Shown one piece after another: positions 1 through 7,815 of a stretch of 64,000 nucleotides of DNA. Origin of the DNA: CAZTDU01 sp964617355 (GTDB lineage: Bacteria; Pseudomonadota; Gammaproteobacteria; Burkholderiales; SG8-39); assembly GCA_964617355.1 (NCBI GenBank), contig CAZTXP010000039.1:18764-82763 (forward strand). The letters run 5' to 3'. The stretch's first letter is position 1; every line of letters starts with the position of its first letter. The position numbers and the translations under genes were made by a program. Under the pieces are notes generated by a model, which was not told where the DNA came from, made no database searches, and was given only the letters and a program-made list of their open reading frames with translations.

Positions 1-2
1 AC

Positions 3-233
3 ATCAACGCCAATGTGCTGATCGCCCTCGTTGCTGCGCACGTCGCGGCCGTCCTGTTCCACGCCTTCGTGAAGAAGGAAGACCTCGTGCGCGCGATGTT
101 CACCGGCGTGAAGCACCTGCCGGCGGGCATCGAGGGCACGCAGGGCCTTCGAACCGCCAGCAGCTGGCTGGCCCTCGTCATCGCCATCGCGTGCTTCGGC
201 GCGGTGGTTCTCGTCGTGAAACGTCCGTTCTGA
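3..233 (+). CDS. Cytochrome b561-like protein, C-terminal part
   Basis: Partial gene entering from the left edge; the frame is open from base 3 to the TGA at 231-233. The visible 76 residues hold two hydrophobic segments (about residues 4-20 and 50-70) separated by a short charged loop containing VKKEDLVRAMFTGVK. This resembles the last two helices of bacterial di-haem cytochrome b561 / Ni-hydrogenase b-type proteins, where a histidine in the penultimate helix (AHVAAVLFHAF here) is a haem ligand. The next gene is a cytochrome c' 14 bases downstream, so an electron-transfer pair is likely. Family assignment is tentative because the N-terminal half is missing. Confidence 0.6.
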   Translation: MNANVLIALVAAHVAAVLFHAFVKKEDLVRAMFTGVKHLPAGIEGTQGLRTASSWLALVIAIACFGAVVLVVKRPF

Positions 234-247
234 CCAAGGAGTCCTAC

Positions 248-703
248 ATGTTGAAGTTCGTCGCCCCCGTCGCCGCGCTCGCGCTCGGTGCCACGCTGTC
301 CCTGAACGCCGCCGCCCAGGCGAAGCCCGAAGACCTCGTCAAGCAGCGCAAGGCCGCGCTGACGATGGTGGCCAAGTACTTCGCCCCGATCGGCGCGATG
401 GTGCAGGGCAAGGCGCCCTACGACGCCAAGATCGTGGCGCGCAACGCCGGCTACCTCGAGACCCTCTCGGCCATGCCGTGGGATGGCTTCGACGCCAGCA
501 CCGAGAGCTTCAAGGAGACGCGCATGAAGCCCGAGGGTTTCAAGGAAAAGGCGAAATTCGACCAGATGGCCACCGACATGCAAGGTGCGATCGCCAAGCT
601 GAATGCCGCCGCAAAGGGCGGCGACCAGAACGCGGTGAAGGCCGCCTTCGGCGACGTGGGCAAGGCCTGCAAGTCCTGCCACGACGCCTACCGCAAGGAC
701 TGA
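248..703 (+). CDS. Cytochrome c' / c-556 (class II cytochrome c)
   Basis: Protein of 151 residues. Residues 1-23 form a Sec signal peptide ending AAAQA, so the product is periplasmic. The remainder is the four-helix-bundle class II cytochrome c fold, with the haem-binding CKSCH motif close to the C terminus, as usual for this class. The start at 248 is chosen because it gives a clean signal peptide and follows an AAGGAGT Shine-Dalgarno sequence; an upstream in-frame start at 191 lies inside the b561-like gene. Such proteins carry electrons or bind NO or CO; the partner is probably the b-type cytochrome just upstream. Confidence 0.85.
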   Translation: MLKFVAPVAALALGATLSLNAAAQAKPEDLVKQRKAALTMVAKYFAPIGAMVQGKAPYDAKIVARNAGYLETLSAMPWDGFDASTESFKETRMKPEGFKEKAKFDQMATDMQGAIAKLNAAAKGGDQNAVKAAFGDVGKACKSCHDAYRKD

Positions 704-722
704 GGCCGGTCGCGTCCGGGCC

Positions 723-1226
723 ATGGTCGGCAACGACCAGATCCAGGCCGTCATCCCGCGCCTGCGGCGCTATGCGCGCGCCCTCACGGGCGAGCGCATC
801 GCCGCGGACGACCTGGTGCAGGACACGCTCGAGCGCGCGTGGCGCAAGCTCCACCTGTTTCGCGCGGGAACCGACCTGCGCGCATGGCTCTTCACGGTGA
901 TGCACAACGTCTACGTGAACCAGGTCCGGGCAGCGAAGCTGCGGTATTCGGACGACGCATCCATCGAGGAACTCGCCCTGCGCGAGCCCGACGCCGATGG
1001 CCTCGTCGTACGCGACCTCGATCGCGCGCTGCTGGCGCTGCCGCCCGACCAGCGCGAGGTGGTGCTGCTGGTCGCGCTCGAGGACATGAGCTACGAGGAA
1101 GCGGCGCGCACGCTGGAAATCCCGATCGGCACGGTCATGTCGCGCCTGTCGCGGGCAAGGGAGAAACTGAGGGGATTGATGCAGGGCCTGCCATCGAGCG
1201 GGCACCTGCGGGTCGTCAAGTCATGA
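723..1226 (+). CDS. ECF-family RNA polymerase sigma factor
   Basis: Protein of 167 residues with the two-domain extracytoplasmic-function sigma architecture. Sigma region 2 lies at about residues 10-70 (DDLVQDTLERAWRKL then LRAWLFTVMHNVYVNQVR), and region 4 at about 100-155 (LPPDQREVVLLVALEDMSYEEAA, then the recognition helix region IPIGTVMSRLSRAREKLR). No extra domains are visible. The stop codon overlaps the start of the next gene (ATGA), which encodes a membrane protein of anti-sigma type, so the two are translationally coupled. The cytochrome genes just upstream suggest, but do not prove, a redox or oxidative-stress regulon. Confidence 0.9.
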   Translation: MVGNDQIQAVIPRLRRYARALTGERIAADDLVQDTLERAWRKLHLFRAGTDLRAWLFTVMHNVYVNQVRAAKLRYSDDASIEELALREPDADGLVVRDLDRALLALPPDQREVVLLVALEDMSYEEAARTLEIPIGTVMSRLSRAREKLRGLMQGLPSSGHLRVVKS

Positions 1227-1903
1227 GCACGCATCCGGAACGCAACGACGAAGACCTGAAGGCACTGTCGGCCGCGCTGCACGAGCGCTTCGATCCGGTG
1301 GTCGACGAAGCCGTGCCCGAGCGGCTGGCGAGGGCGGCGCGCCCTCCGCTGCGCCGCTTTGCCATGGCCGCCGGCTGGATCGCGATCGGGCTCGCCGTGG
1401 GTGTCCTCGCCGGCTGGCAGATCCATGGTTCTCGCATGCCGGTCGCCGCGCAGCAGGATCCCGCCGCGATCGCGCGTCGCGCGGCGATCGCGCACGCCAC
1501 CTATTCACCCGAGGTGAGGCACCCGGTCGAGGTCGGCGCGGACCAGGAAGCGCATCTCGTGGCGTGGCTTTCCAAGCGTCTCGGGGCCTCGGTGCGCGCG
1601 CCGCACCTCGAGGATGTGGGCTACACGCTGATCGGCGGCCGGCTGCTGCCGCCGACGGATGGCAACGGGCGTCCGGTCGCCCAGTTCATGTACCAGTGCA
1701 AGCAGGGCACTCGCGTCACGCTGTATGTGCGCACGGACGTGCGCGGCAACGAGGAAACGGCCTTCCGCTATTCGTCGGAGGGCAAGGTGCGCGTGTTCTA
1801 CTGGATTGATCGCAGCTACGGCTACGCAATCTCGTCGGCCGACGTGGGCAAGGACACGCTTCAGTCGGTCGCTACCGCGGTCTACAAGCAACTCAATCCC
1901 TGA
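1223..1903 (+). CDS. Putative membrane-anchored anti-sigma factor
   Basis: Protein of 226 residues starting at the ATG that overlaps the sigma factor stop by four bases. The N-terminal about 45 residues are cytoplasmic and charged, one transmembrane helix spans about residues 46-67, and the rest should be periplasmic. The usual zinc-binding HxxxCxxC motif of ZAS anti-sigma factors is absent; the only cysteine is in the periplasmic part (YQCKQGT). Assignment rests on position, topology and coupling rather than on a strong motif. The periplasmic region has the look of the transmembrane regulator PrtR/RsiW-like group found next to ECF sigma genes. A pure sensor lipid- or redox-binding role is not visible. 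Confidence 0.65.
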   Translation: MSTHPERNDEDLKALSAALHERFDPVVDEAVPERLARAARPPLRRFAMAAGWIAIGLAVGVLAGWQIHGSRMPVAAQQDPAAIARRAAIAHATYSPEVRHPVEVGADQEAHLVAWLSKRLGASVRAPHLEDVGYTLIGGRLLPPTDGNGRPVAQFMYQCKQGTRVTLYVRTDVRGNEETAFRYSSEGKVRVFYWIDRSYGYAISSADVGKDTLQSVATAVYKQLNP

Positions 1904-1911
1904 TCCGGATT

Positions 1912-1934
1912 GGTGCGCCGGGGTCGTGCGCACC
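1912..1934. terminator. Stem-loop behind the anti-sigma gene
   Basis: Perfect inverted repeat GGTGCGC / GCGCACC with a 9-base spacer, starting 8 bases after the anti-sigma stop codon. There is no T-run behind it, so it is at best a weak or Rho-assisted terminator. It also sits 67 bases upstream of the sigma-54 promoter of the next operon, where an activator site could be; the half-sites are in the reverse arrangement to the canonical NtrC dyad (GCACC...GGTGC). Confidence 0.3.
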
Positions 1935-2001
1935 GAGGCCCGCTGCTCCGGAAGAGTGCGTTCCCGGTCGCGGGATAGAGGGTTCGCGGGGGAGCCCCGG
2001 C

Positions 2002-2017
2002 TGGCACGATTGATGCA
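2002..2017 (+). promoter_or_regulatory. Sigma-54 (RpoN) promoter for the cyanate operon
   Basis: The element reads TGGCACG, four bases, then ATGCA. The invariant -24 GG and -12 GC are separated by exactly 10 bases, as in the sigma-54 consensus TGGCACG-N4-TTGCA, with one mismatch in the -12 box. A transcript would start near 2028, about 25 bases before the ATG of the binding-protein gene, which has an AAGGAGC ribosome binding site. Sigma-54 control fits a nitrogen-scavenging operon. Confidence 0.7.
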
Positions 2018-2052
2018 CTCCTTCGGGATCATCGAATCTCGAAGGAGCGAGC

Positions 2053-3429
2053 ATGTCGGCTTTCCATGATCCGTTCGACTCGCGCGTCCGTCTAGGCGCG
2101 ACCTGCTCCTGCGGCCAGCACTCCTCGCAAGCCGATCACGACGCGGACGCGGGTGCGCCCCTGCAGGGCGCGTCCGAGGAAGCACTCAGCCGCCGCGTGC
2201 TCGAGTCGGCTGCGATGCGCGCCTTGTTCCCGCACGATGCGACGCGCCGACGCTTCCTTTCCGCGGTTGGAGCCTCCACCGCTTACGCGGCCGTGTCCTC
2301 GTTCCTGCCGTTCGGCGCGCTCGAGGCGATGGCGCAGGACAAGGGCAAACCGGAGAAGCCGGACCTCAAGATCGGTTTCATCGCCATCACCTGCGCCAGT
2401 CCGCTGATCATGGCCGATCCGCTGGGCTTCTATCGCGAGCAGGGCCTCAAGGTATCGCTGATGAAGACCGCCGGCTGGGCCTTGATCCGCGACAAGATGC
2501 TGAACAAGGAGCACGAGGCCTCGCATTTCCTCTCGCCGATGCCGATCGCGACGTCGATGGGCCTCGGCTCCGCAGCGCAGCCGATGCGCGTCGCGACGAT
2601 CCAGAACGTGAACGGCCAGGCGATCACGCTCGCCCTGAAGCACAAGGACAAGCGCGACCCGAAGCAGTGGAAGGGGTTCCGCTTCGCGGTGCCGTTCGAG
2701 TATTCGATGCACAACTTCCTGCTGCGCTACTACGTCGCGGAACACGGGCTCGATCCCGACACCGATATCCAGATCCGCGTCACTCCGCCGCCCGAGATGG
2801 TGGCCAACCTGCGTGCCGGGAACATCGACGGATTCCTGGGTCCGGACCCGTTCAACCAGCGAGCGGTCTACGACGAGGTCGGTTTCATCCACCTGCTCTC
2901 CAAGGATCTGTGGGACGGCCATCCCTGCTGCGCGTTCGGGACGTCGGAGGCGTTCATCAAGGAGAACCCCAACACGTTCGCCGCGCTCTATCGCGCCGTG
3001 CTGACGGCCGCGCGCATGGCTCGCGATCCCAAGCACCGCTCGCTGGTCGCGAAGGTGATCGCGCCACCCAACTACCTGAACCAGCCTGAAACGGTCATCG
3101 AGCAGGTCCTCACGGGCAAGTTCGCCGATGGCCTGGGCAACGTGAAGACCGTCCCGGATCGCGCCGACTTCGACCCGTTCCCTTGGCAATCGATGGCGGT
3201 GTGGATGCTCACGCAGATGAAGCGCTGGGGCTACGTGAAGGGTGACGTGAACTACCGCCAGATCGCCGAGCAGGTGTTCCTCGCGACCGATGCCCGCAAG
3301 CACATGGCGCAGCTCGAGATGAAGCCTCCGGCCGCCTCGTACGCGAAGTTCAAGGTGATGGGCCGGGAGTTCGACCCGGCCCAGCCCGAGAAATACCTCG
3401 GCTCGTTCGCGATCCGGAAGGCGGCGTGA
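2053..3429 (+). CDS. Cyanate/nitrate-type ABC transporter substrate-binding protein (NrtA/CmpA family)
   Basis: Protein of 458 residues of the NrtA/CmpA/CynA solute-binding family, recognisable by KIGFIAITCASPLIMA near residue 105, the PFEYSMHNFLLRYY segment and the PPPEMVANLRAGNIDGFLGPDPFNQRA segment. A twin-arginine signal (RRRFLS at residues 65-70 followed by a hydrophobic stretch and AMAQ) implies export of a folded protein. Ahead of it lies an unusual leader of about 64 residues with a CSCGQH motif at residues 18-23. Downstream genes encode the permease, ATPase and cyanase, so cyanate is the most likely ligand; nitrate or bicarbonate remain possible for the family. Confidence 0.85.
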   Translation: MSAFHDPFDSRVRLGATCSCGQHSSQADHDADAGAPLQGASEEALSRRVLESAAMRALFPHDATRRRFLSAVGASTAYAAVSSFLPFGALEAMAQDKGKPEKPDLKIGFIAITCASPLIMADPLGFYREQGLKVSLMKTAGWALIRDKMLNKEHEASHFLSPMPIATSMGLGSAAQPMRVATIQNVNGQAITLALKHKDKRDPKQWKGFRFAVPFEYSMHNFLLRYYVAEHGLDPDTDIQIRVTPPPEMVANLRAGNIDGFLGPDPFNQRAVYDEVGFIHLLSKDLWDGHPCCAFGTSEAFIKENPNTFAALYRAVLTAARMARDPKHRSLVAKVIAPPNYLNQPETVIEQVLTGKFADGLGNVKTVPDRADFDPFPWQSMAVWMLTQMKRWGYVKGDVNYRQIAEQVFLATDARKHMAQLEMKPPAASYAKFKVMGREFDPAQPEKYLGSFAIRKAA

Positions 3430-4271
3430 ACCTGCGTCCGGCGGCGCAGTCGCTGAAGGCCGGCGTGCTGTCGCTGGTCCTCCTGGCCGTGCTGGTGGGC
3501 GCATGGCACCTCGCGACGCTGCCGAAGGAGGCGGCGGGCGGCGCCAACGACGAGTACGCGAAGCTGATGGGCAAGGGCGCGAAGAAGTCGGAAGGTTTCC
3601 CGACGCCCGCGCAGTTCGCCGAGACGGCGCTAGCGCACGTGAAGGATCCGCTCTACGACCGCGGGCCCAACGACAAGGGCATCGGCATCCAGCTGGGGCA
3701 TTCCCTCGCGCGCGTCGGCGCCGGCTATCTCCTTGCGTGCCTGGTGGCGATCCCGCTCGGGTTCCTCGTGGGGATGTCGCCACTCGTGCATCGCGCGCTC
3801 GATCCCTTCATCCAGGTGCTGAAGCCGATTTCCCCGCTCGCGTGGATGCCGATCGCGCTCTACACGATCAAGGACAGTGCCGTGTCCGGGATCTTCGTGA
3901 TCTTCATCTGCTCGGTGTGGCCGATGCTCATCAATACCGCGTTCGGCGTCGCCGCGGTGCGACGGGAATGGCTGAACGTCGCGAAGACGCTGGAGGTGAG
4001 GCCGCTGCGCAAGGCCCTCGAGGTGATCCTTCCGGCGGCGGCACCGACCATCCTCACGGGCATGCGCATCTCGATCGGCATCGCGTGGCTCGTGATCGTC
4101 GCCGCCGAAATGCTGGTCGGCGGCACCGGGGTCGGGTATTTCGTCTGGAACGAATGGAACAACCTCAACCTCACGAACGTGATCTTCGCGATCCTCGTGA
4201 TCGGTATCGTGGGCATGCTGCTGGACGCCCTGATCGGCGGCCTGCAGAAGGCCGTCACCTACGTGGAGTGA
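3426..4271 (+). CDS. ABC transporter permease, NrtB/CynB type
   Basis: Protein of 281 residues starting with a GTG that overlaps the binding-protein stop by four bases (GTGA). There is an N-terminal transmembrane helix, a periplasmic loop of about 60 residues (GANDEYAKLMGKG...), then about five further helices of the binding-protein-dependent permease fold. The cytoplasmic coupling loop is seen at AKTLEVRPLRKALEVILPAAAPTI, followed by GMRISIGIAWLVIVAAEM, as in NrtB, CmpB and taurine-type permeases. It forms the membrane channel for the operon's importer. Confidence 0.88.
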   Translation: MNLRPAAQSLKAGVLSLVLLAVLVGAWHLATLPKEAAGGANDEYAKLMGKGAKKSEGFPTPAQFAETALAHVKDPLYDRGPNDKGIGIQLGHSLARVGAGYLLACLVAIPLGFLVGMSPLVHRALDPFIQVLKPISPLAWMPIALYTIKDSAVSGIFVIFICSVWPMLINTAFGVAAVRREWLNVAKTLEVRPLRKALEVILPAAAPTILTGMRISIGIAWLVIVAAEMLVGGTGVGYFVWNEWNNLNLTNVIFAILVIGIVGMLLDALIGGLQKAVTYVE

Positions 4272-4275
4272 AGCC

Positions 4276-5169
4276 GTGAGCTTCCTCGAGGTCCAGGGCC
4301 TGGCGAAGCGCTACCCCGCTGCCGGCGGCAAGGGCACGACGATCTTCGAGAACGTCGGCTTCGCGATCGAGCGCGGCGAATTTACCTGCGTGATCGGCCA
4401 CTCCGGCTGCGGCAAGACGACGATCCTGAACGTGCTCGCCGGCCTCGACGCGGCGAGCGAGGGCCTAGTGGTGATGGACGGGCGCGAGGTGGCCGGCCCG
4501 TCGCTCGACCGCGGCGTCGTCTTCCAGGGCCACGCCCTGATGCCGTGGCTCACGGTGCTGTCGAACGTGGCCTTCGCGGTGCGCAGCCGCTGGCCGGAAT
4601 GGAGCCGCGGCGAGGTCGAGGCGCACTGCCGCAGGTTCATCGACCTCGTGGGTCTTGCCGGCGCCGAGCACAAGAAGCCTTCGCAGCTCTCGGGAGGCAT
4701 GAAGCAGCGCGTCGGCATCGCTCGCGCCTTTGCCATCCAGCCGAAGATGCTGCTCCTCGACGAGCCCTTCGGCGCCCTCGACGCCCTGACCCGCGGGACG
4801 ATCCAGGACGAACTGGTGAAGATCTGCGCCGCGACACGACAGACCGTGTTCATGATCACGCACGACGTCGACGAGGCGATCCTCCTCGCCGACAAGGTGA
4901 TGCTCATGTCGAACGGCCCCGACGCCTGCATCGCCGAGATCGTCGAGAACACGCTGCCGCGCCCGCGCGACCGCCACACGATCCACCACGATCCCCAGTA
5001 CTACCGGATCCGCAACCACCTCGTCGACTTCCTGGTTAACCGTTCGCGCCTTTACCAGTCGGGCGAGGTGCCGCGACCCCCGAAGCCGCCCGTGGTACGC
5101 CCGGGTCTCGACGCAGACCCATCCCGATCCGACGGCGGCCAGCCGGCCAAGGTCGTCAACCTCAGATAG
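4276..5169 (+). CDS. ABC transporter ATPase, NrtD/CynD type
   Basis: Protein of 297 residues with a GTG start four bases after the permease stop. ATPase motifs are complete: Walker A GHSGCGKTT (about residues 42-50), Q-loop VVFQGHALMPW, signature LSGGMKQRVGIARAF, Walker B MLLLDEPFGALD and switch histidine in MITHDVDEA. A C-terminal tail of about 40 residues rich in proline (PRPPKPPVVRPG) extends past the usual end of NrtD/SsuB-like proteins and has no recognised function. It energises the upstream permease. Confidence 0.9.
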   Translation: MSFLEVQGLAKRYPAAGGKGTTIFENVGFAIERGEFTCVIGHSGCGKTTILNVLAGLDAASEGLVVMDGREVAGPSLDRGVVFQGHALMPWLTVLSNVAFAVRSRWPEWSRGEVEAHCRRFIDLVGLAGAEHKKPSQLSGGMKQRVGIARAFAIQPKMLLLDEPFGALDALTRGTIQDELVKICAATRQTVFMITHDVDEAILLADKVMLMSNGPDACIAEIVENTLPRPRDRHTIHHDPQYYRIRNHLVDFLVNRSRLYQSGEVPRPPKPPVVRPGLDADPSRSDGGQPAKVVNLR

Positions 5170-5177
5170 GAGGCAGC

Positions 5178-5666
5178 ATGAAGCGAGAATCCGCATCCGC
5201 CCTCTCGGCGGTGATGAAGCCGATGAAGCGCGAGGACGTGACCGACCTGGTCGCATTCCGCAAGATCAAGCTCGGCATCAAGTGGTCCGCGGTCGCGAAG
5301 AAGGTCGGCCAGTCGAAGGAGTGGACGACCGCCGCGTGCCTGGGCCAGATGCAGATGACGAAGAAGCAGGCCGAGGTCGTCGGCCGCATCTTCGACCTGC
5401 CGGAAGAGGCGGTGCTGCTCCTGCAGACCGTGCCCTACAAGGGTTCGCTGCCGACCGCGGTGCCGACGGACCCGCTGATCTACCGTTGGTACGAGATCGT
5501 CAACGTCTACGGCACCACGATCAAGGAGCTGATCCACGAGGAATTCGGCGACGGCATCATGAGCGCGATCGACTTCTCCATGGACATCCAGCGCGAGCCC
5601 CATGAGAAGGGCGACCGCGTGCACGTCGAACTTTCGGGCAAGTTCCTGCCGTACAAGACCTACTGA
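5178..5666 (+). CDS. cynS: Cyanate hydratase (cyanase)
   Basis: Protein of 162 residues. Cyanase converts cyanate and bicarbonate to ammonia and carbon dioxide (through carbamate) in the cytoplasm. The N-terminal helical domain covers about residues 15-90 and the catalytic domain the rest. The three catalytic residues of the E. coli enzyme (Arg96, Glu99, Ser122) align with Arg103 and Glu106 in YRWYEI and Ser129 in GIMSAIDF, with a constant offset of seven. A GGAGG ribosome binding site precedes the ATG, and the gene lies 8 bases behind the ATPase gene, so transport and hydrolysis of cyanate are encoded together. Confidence 0.96.
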   Translation: MKRESASALSAVMKPMKREDVTDLVAFRKIKLGIKWSAVAKKVGQSKEWTTAACLGQMQMTKKQAEVVGRIFDLPEEAVLLLQTVPYKGSLPTAVPTDPLIYRWYEIVNVYGTTIKELIHEEFGDGIMSAIDFSMDIQREPHEKGDRVHVELSGKFLPYKTY

Positions 5667-5671
5667 TCGCC

Positions 5672-5687
5672 GGCGCCGGACGGCGCC
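5672..5687. terminator. Stem-loop between convergent cynS and GST genes
   Basis: GGCGCC - GGAC - GGCGCC forms a six-base-pair GC stem with a four-base loop in the 28-base gap between two converging genes. No T-tract follows on either strand, so termination may be inefficient or Rho-dependent. Confidence 0.3.
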
Positions 5688-5694
5688 CGCGACC

Positions 5695-6351
5695 TCAGGC
5701 GGCCTTGTAGGTGTCGAGCTTGATGCGCTCGCGCTCGAGCGCCGCGGCCACCGGCGCTGCGGCCATCACGCGCCCGATATAGGCCTTGTAGCCCGGCAGG
5801 TCGTCCGGGTTGATGCCGGCAAAGCCGCCCCAGCGCAGGAGCGTGAACGCATAGGCGTCGTGCACCGAGAGGCGCGCACCGTGCCAGTACGGGTTCGCGC
5901 TGGCGATCCAGCCCTGGATGCGCGAGAGGTAGGTGCGGAAATTCGCCGTCGCGACCTTGCGCGACTCGGCCTTCGCGGATTCGCTCTCGACGAAGTTGTC
6001 GGGCCTGAAGATATGGGTGAATGTCGGATGGACGGTGTTGTTCATCCAGGCGAGCTGCGACAGCGCCTGCGCGCGCGGCATCAGCGCGGCGGGGAGGAGG
6101 CCTGCCTCGGGGAACCGGCGGTCGAGGTAGTCGCAGATCGCGACGATCTGCGTCAGCGGCTGCCCATCGACGATCAGCACCGGCACCTGTCCGTTCGGGT
6201 TCATGGCGAGGTACTCCGGGGTCTGGTGCTCGCCCTTGTGCAGCTTGACGAGCACCGGCTCGAAGTCCGCGCCGCCGTTCGCCTTCACGATCTCCAGTGC
6301 AACATGCGCCACGAACGAGCAGGCGCCGGGTGCGAAATAGAGCTTCATCAT
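5695..6351 (-). CDS. Glutathione S-transferase
   Basis: Protein of 218 residues with the thioredoxin-like N-terminal domain (MMKLYFAPGACSFVAHVALE; NPNGQVPVLIVDG is the cis-proline loop; LTQIVAICDYLD the glutathione gamma-glutamyl contact region) and an all-helical C-terminal domain. The PGACS cysteine matches beta-class bacterial enzymes. The start overlaps the acetyltransferase stop by four bases (ATGA) behind a GGAGGA site. It is the last gene of a seven-gene minus-strand run. Confidence 0.88.
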   Translation of the reverse strand: MMKLYFAPGACSFVAHVALEIVKANGGADFEPVLVKLHKGEHQTPEYLAMNPNGQVPVLIVDGQPLTQIVAICDYLDRRFPEAGLLPAALMPRAQALSQLAWMNNTVHPTFTHIFRPDNFVESESAKAESRKVATANFRTYLSRIQGWIASANPYWHGARLSVHDAYAFTLLRWGGFAGINPDDLPGYKAYIGRVMAAAPVAAALERERIKLDTYKAA

Positions 6352-7007
6352 GTTGCGTCCTCCTCGAGGTTGCGGGCCGCGAGCGGCGCGCGCTGCCGTC
6401 CGTCGGGATCGAAATTCGCCGGATCGAGCCAGCGCTCGTAGGCGGCCTTCAGGCGCGGCCAGTCTTCGTCGATCATCGCGAACCATACGGTGTCGCGGTT
6501 CGCGCCCTTGGTCCACATGTGGCGCCGGAAGGTGCCTTCGTAGGCAAAGCCGAATCGACGCGCCGCCGCCTGCGAGGGCAGGTTCGCGTGATGGCACTTC
6601 CATTCGAAGCGGCGGTAGCCGAGGGTGTCGAACGAATGCTGCGCGAAGAGAAAGAGAGCTTCGGTGGCAATGCGGGTGCGCCCGGCGCCCCTTCCCCACA
6701 GCACGTTGCCGATCTCGATGACGCCGTGCTCGGGCGTGATGCGCATCAGCGCCTGCCGGCCGACTGCGCGGCCACCGGACTTGTCGACCACCGTGAAGAA
6801 CAGCGGATCGTCGTTCTTCGCCACGCGTTCGATCCAGGCCCGCATCTCGCCGATGTCCCGGGGCGGTTCGTCGAACAGGTACGGATACAGGCCGGGATCG
6901 GCGCAGGTCTCGAAGAGGCCCGCGGCGTGCGCCAGGGACAGCGGCTCTAGCCGGCAGTAGCGCCCGTCGATCGGGCCGCGCGACGGTCGCGGGCGGGGCA
7001 GTTGCAT
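6348..7007 (-). CDS. GNAT-family N-acetyltransferase, RimJ/RimL type
   Basis: Protein of 219 residues. The GNAT fold is visible through the acetyl-CoA loop region (LWGRGAGRTRIATEAL), then the NLPSQAAARRFGFAYEGTFRRHM segment that is characteristic of RimJ/RimL-like enzymes acting on protein or small-molecule amines, and a DTVWFAMIDEDW end motif. The substrate cannot be inferred. It is separated by two bases from the upstream NYN gene and overlaps the GST gene, so it is part of the same transcript. Confidence 0.85.
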   Translation of the reverse strand: MQLPRPRPSRGPIDGRYCRLEPLSLAHAAGLFETCADPGLYPYLFDEPPRDIGEMRAWIERVAKNDDPLFFTVVDKSGGRAVGRQALMRITPEHGVIEIGNVLWGRGAGRTRIATEALFLFAQHSFDTLGYRRFEWKCHHANLPSQAAARRFGFAYEGTFRRHMWTKGANRDTVWFAMIDEDWPRLKAAYERWLDPANFDPDGRQRAPLAARNLEEDAT

Positions 7008-7009
7008 GG

Positions 7010-7813
7010 CTACGCCAGGCGGATGAGGTAGCCGCCGGACTTCTCGTCGTGCTCGAGCAGCACGAGCTTGCGGGTGGCGGCCTCCTCGAGCAGGTCCGAG
7101 AAGGCCCTGAAGCCGTAGTACGACTCGTTGAAGCCCGGCTTGCGGCGCTTCAGCGCCTGCTTGACCATCGAGCCCCAGATCTTCTCGCCCGCGCCGCGCT
7201 CCGCCACCAGCGCGGCCAGCGTTTCGAGCACGAGGTCCATCGCCTCCTGGTTCTTGTCGCCCCCCGGCGCGGCGGCGCCCTCCCGGGACGCGCCCGATTC
7301 GCGCCGCTTCTTCGCCGCGCGGCGCTGCGTTTCCTCCTCGCGCACGAGGTCGTCGTAGAAGATGAACTCGTCGCAGTTCGACACCAGCAGGTCGGAGGAA
7401 GAGTTCTTCACGCCCACGCCGATCACGGTCTTGGCGTTCTCGCGCAGCTTGGAGACCAGCGGCGAGAAGTCGGAATCGCCGCTGACGATGACGAAGGTGT
7501 CGACGTGCGACTTGGTGTAGCAGAGGTCGAGCGCGTCGACCACCATGCGGATGTCGGCGGAGTTCTTGCCCGACATGCGCACGTGGGGAATCTCGATCAG
7601 CTCGAACGCGGCCGCATGCATGGTGGCCTTGAACTCCTTGTAGCGCTCCCAGTCGCAGTACGCCTTCTTGACGACGATCGACCCCTTCAGGAGCAGGCGC
7701 TCGAGGACGCGCGCGATGTCGAACTTCGCGTATTTCGCCTCGCGGACGCCCAGCGCGACGTTCTCGAAGTCGCAGAAGACCGCGAGGTTGCGGGTATCCG
7801 CGGGGCCGGCCAT
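7010..7813 (-). CDS. NYN-domain (LabA/DUF88-like) protein with C-terminal LOTUS/OST-HTH domain
   Basis: Protein of 267 residues. The N-terminal NYN domain (about residues 8-155) is a PIN-like RNase fold: acidic residues occur in AVFCDFENVA, SADIRMVVDAL and VIVSGDSDFSPLV, the expected metal-binding positions. A charged linker (REEETQRRAAKKRRES) leads to a LOTUS/OST-HTH domain of about 70 residues (KRRKPGFNESYYGFRAFSDLLEEA), known in other proteins as an RNA-binding module. A role in RNA turnover is likely but no target is known. It lies two bases behind the RND pump gene. Confidence 0.85.
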   Translation of the reverse strand: MAGPADTRNLAVFCDFENVALGVREAKYAKFDIARVLERLLLKGSIVVKKAYCDWERYKEFKATMHAAAFELIEIPHVRMSGKNSADIRMVVDALDLCYTKSHVDTFVIVSGDSDFSPLVSKLRENAKTVIGVGVKNSSSDLLVSNCDEFIFYDDLVREEETQRRAAKKRRESGASREGAAAPGGDKNQEAMDLVLETLAALVAERGAGEKIWGSMVKQALKRRKPGFNESYYGFRAFSDLLEEAATRKLVLLEHDEKSGGYLIRLA

Positions 7814-7815
7814 GG

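Noticed and set aside
1912..1934. Inverted repeat as an NtrC site for the cyanate operon
   Set aside because: The half-sites point the wrong way (GGTGC first, GCACC second) relative to NtrC dyads; kept only as a stem-loop.
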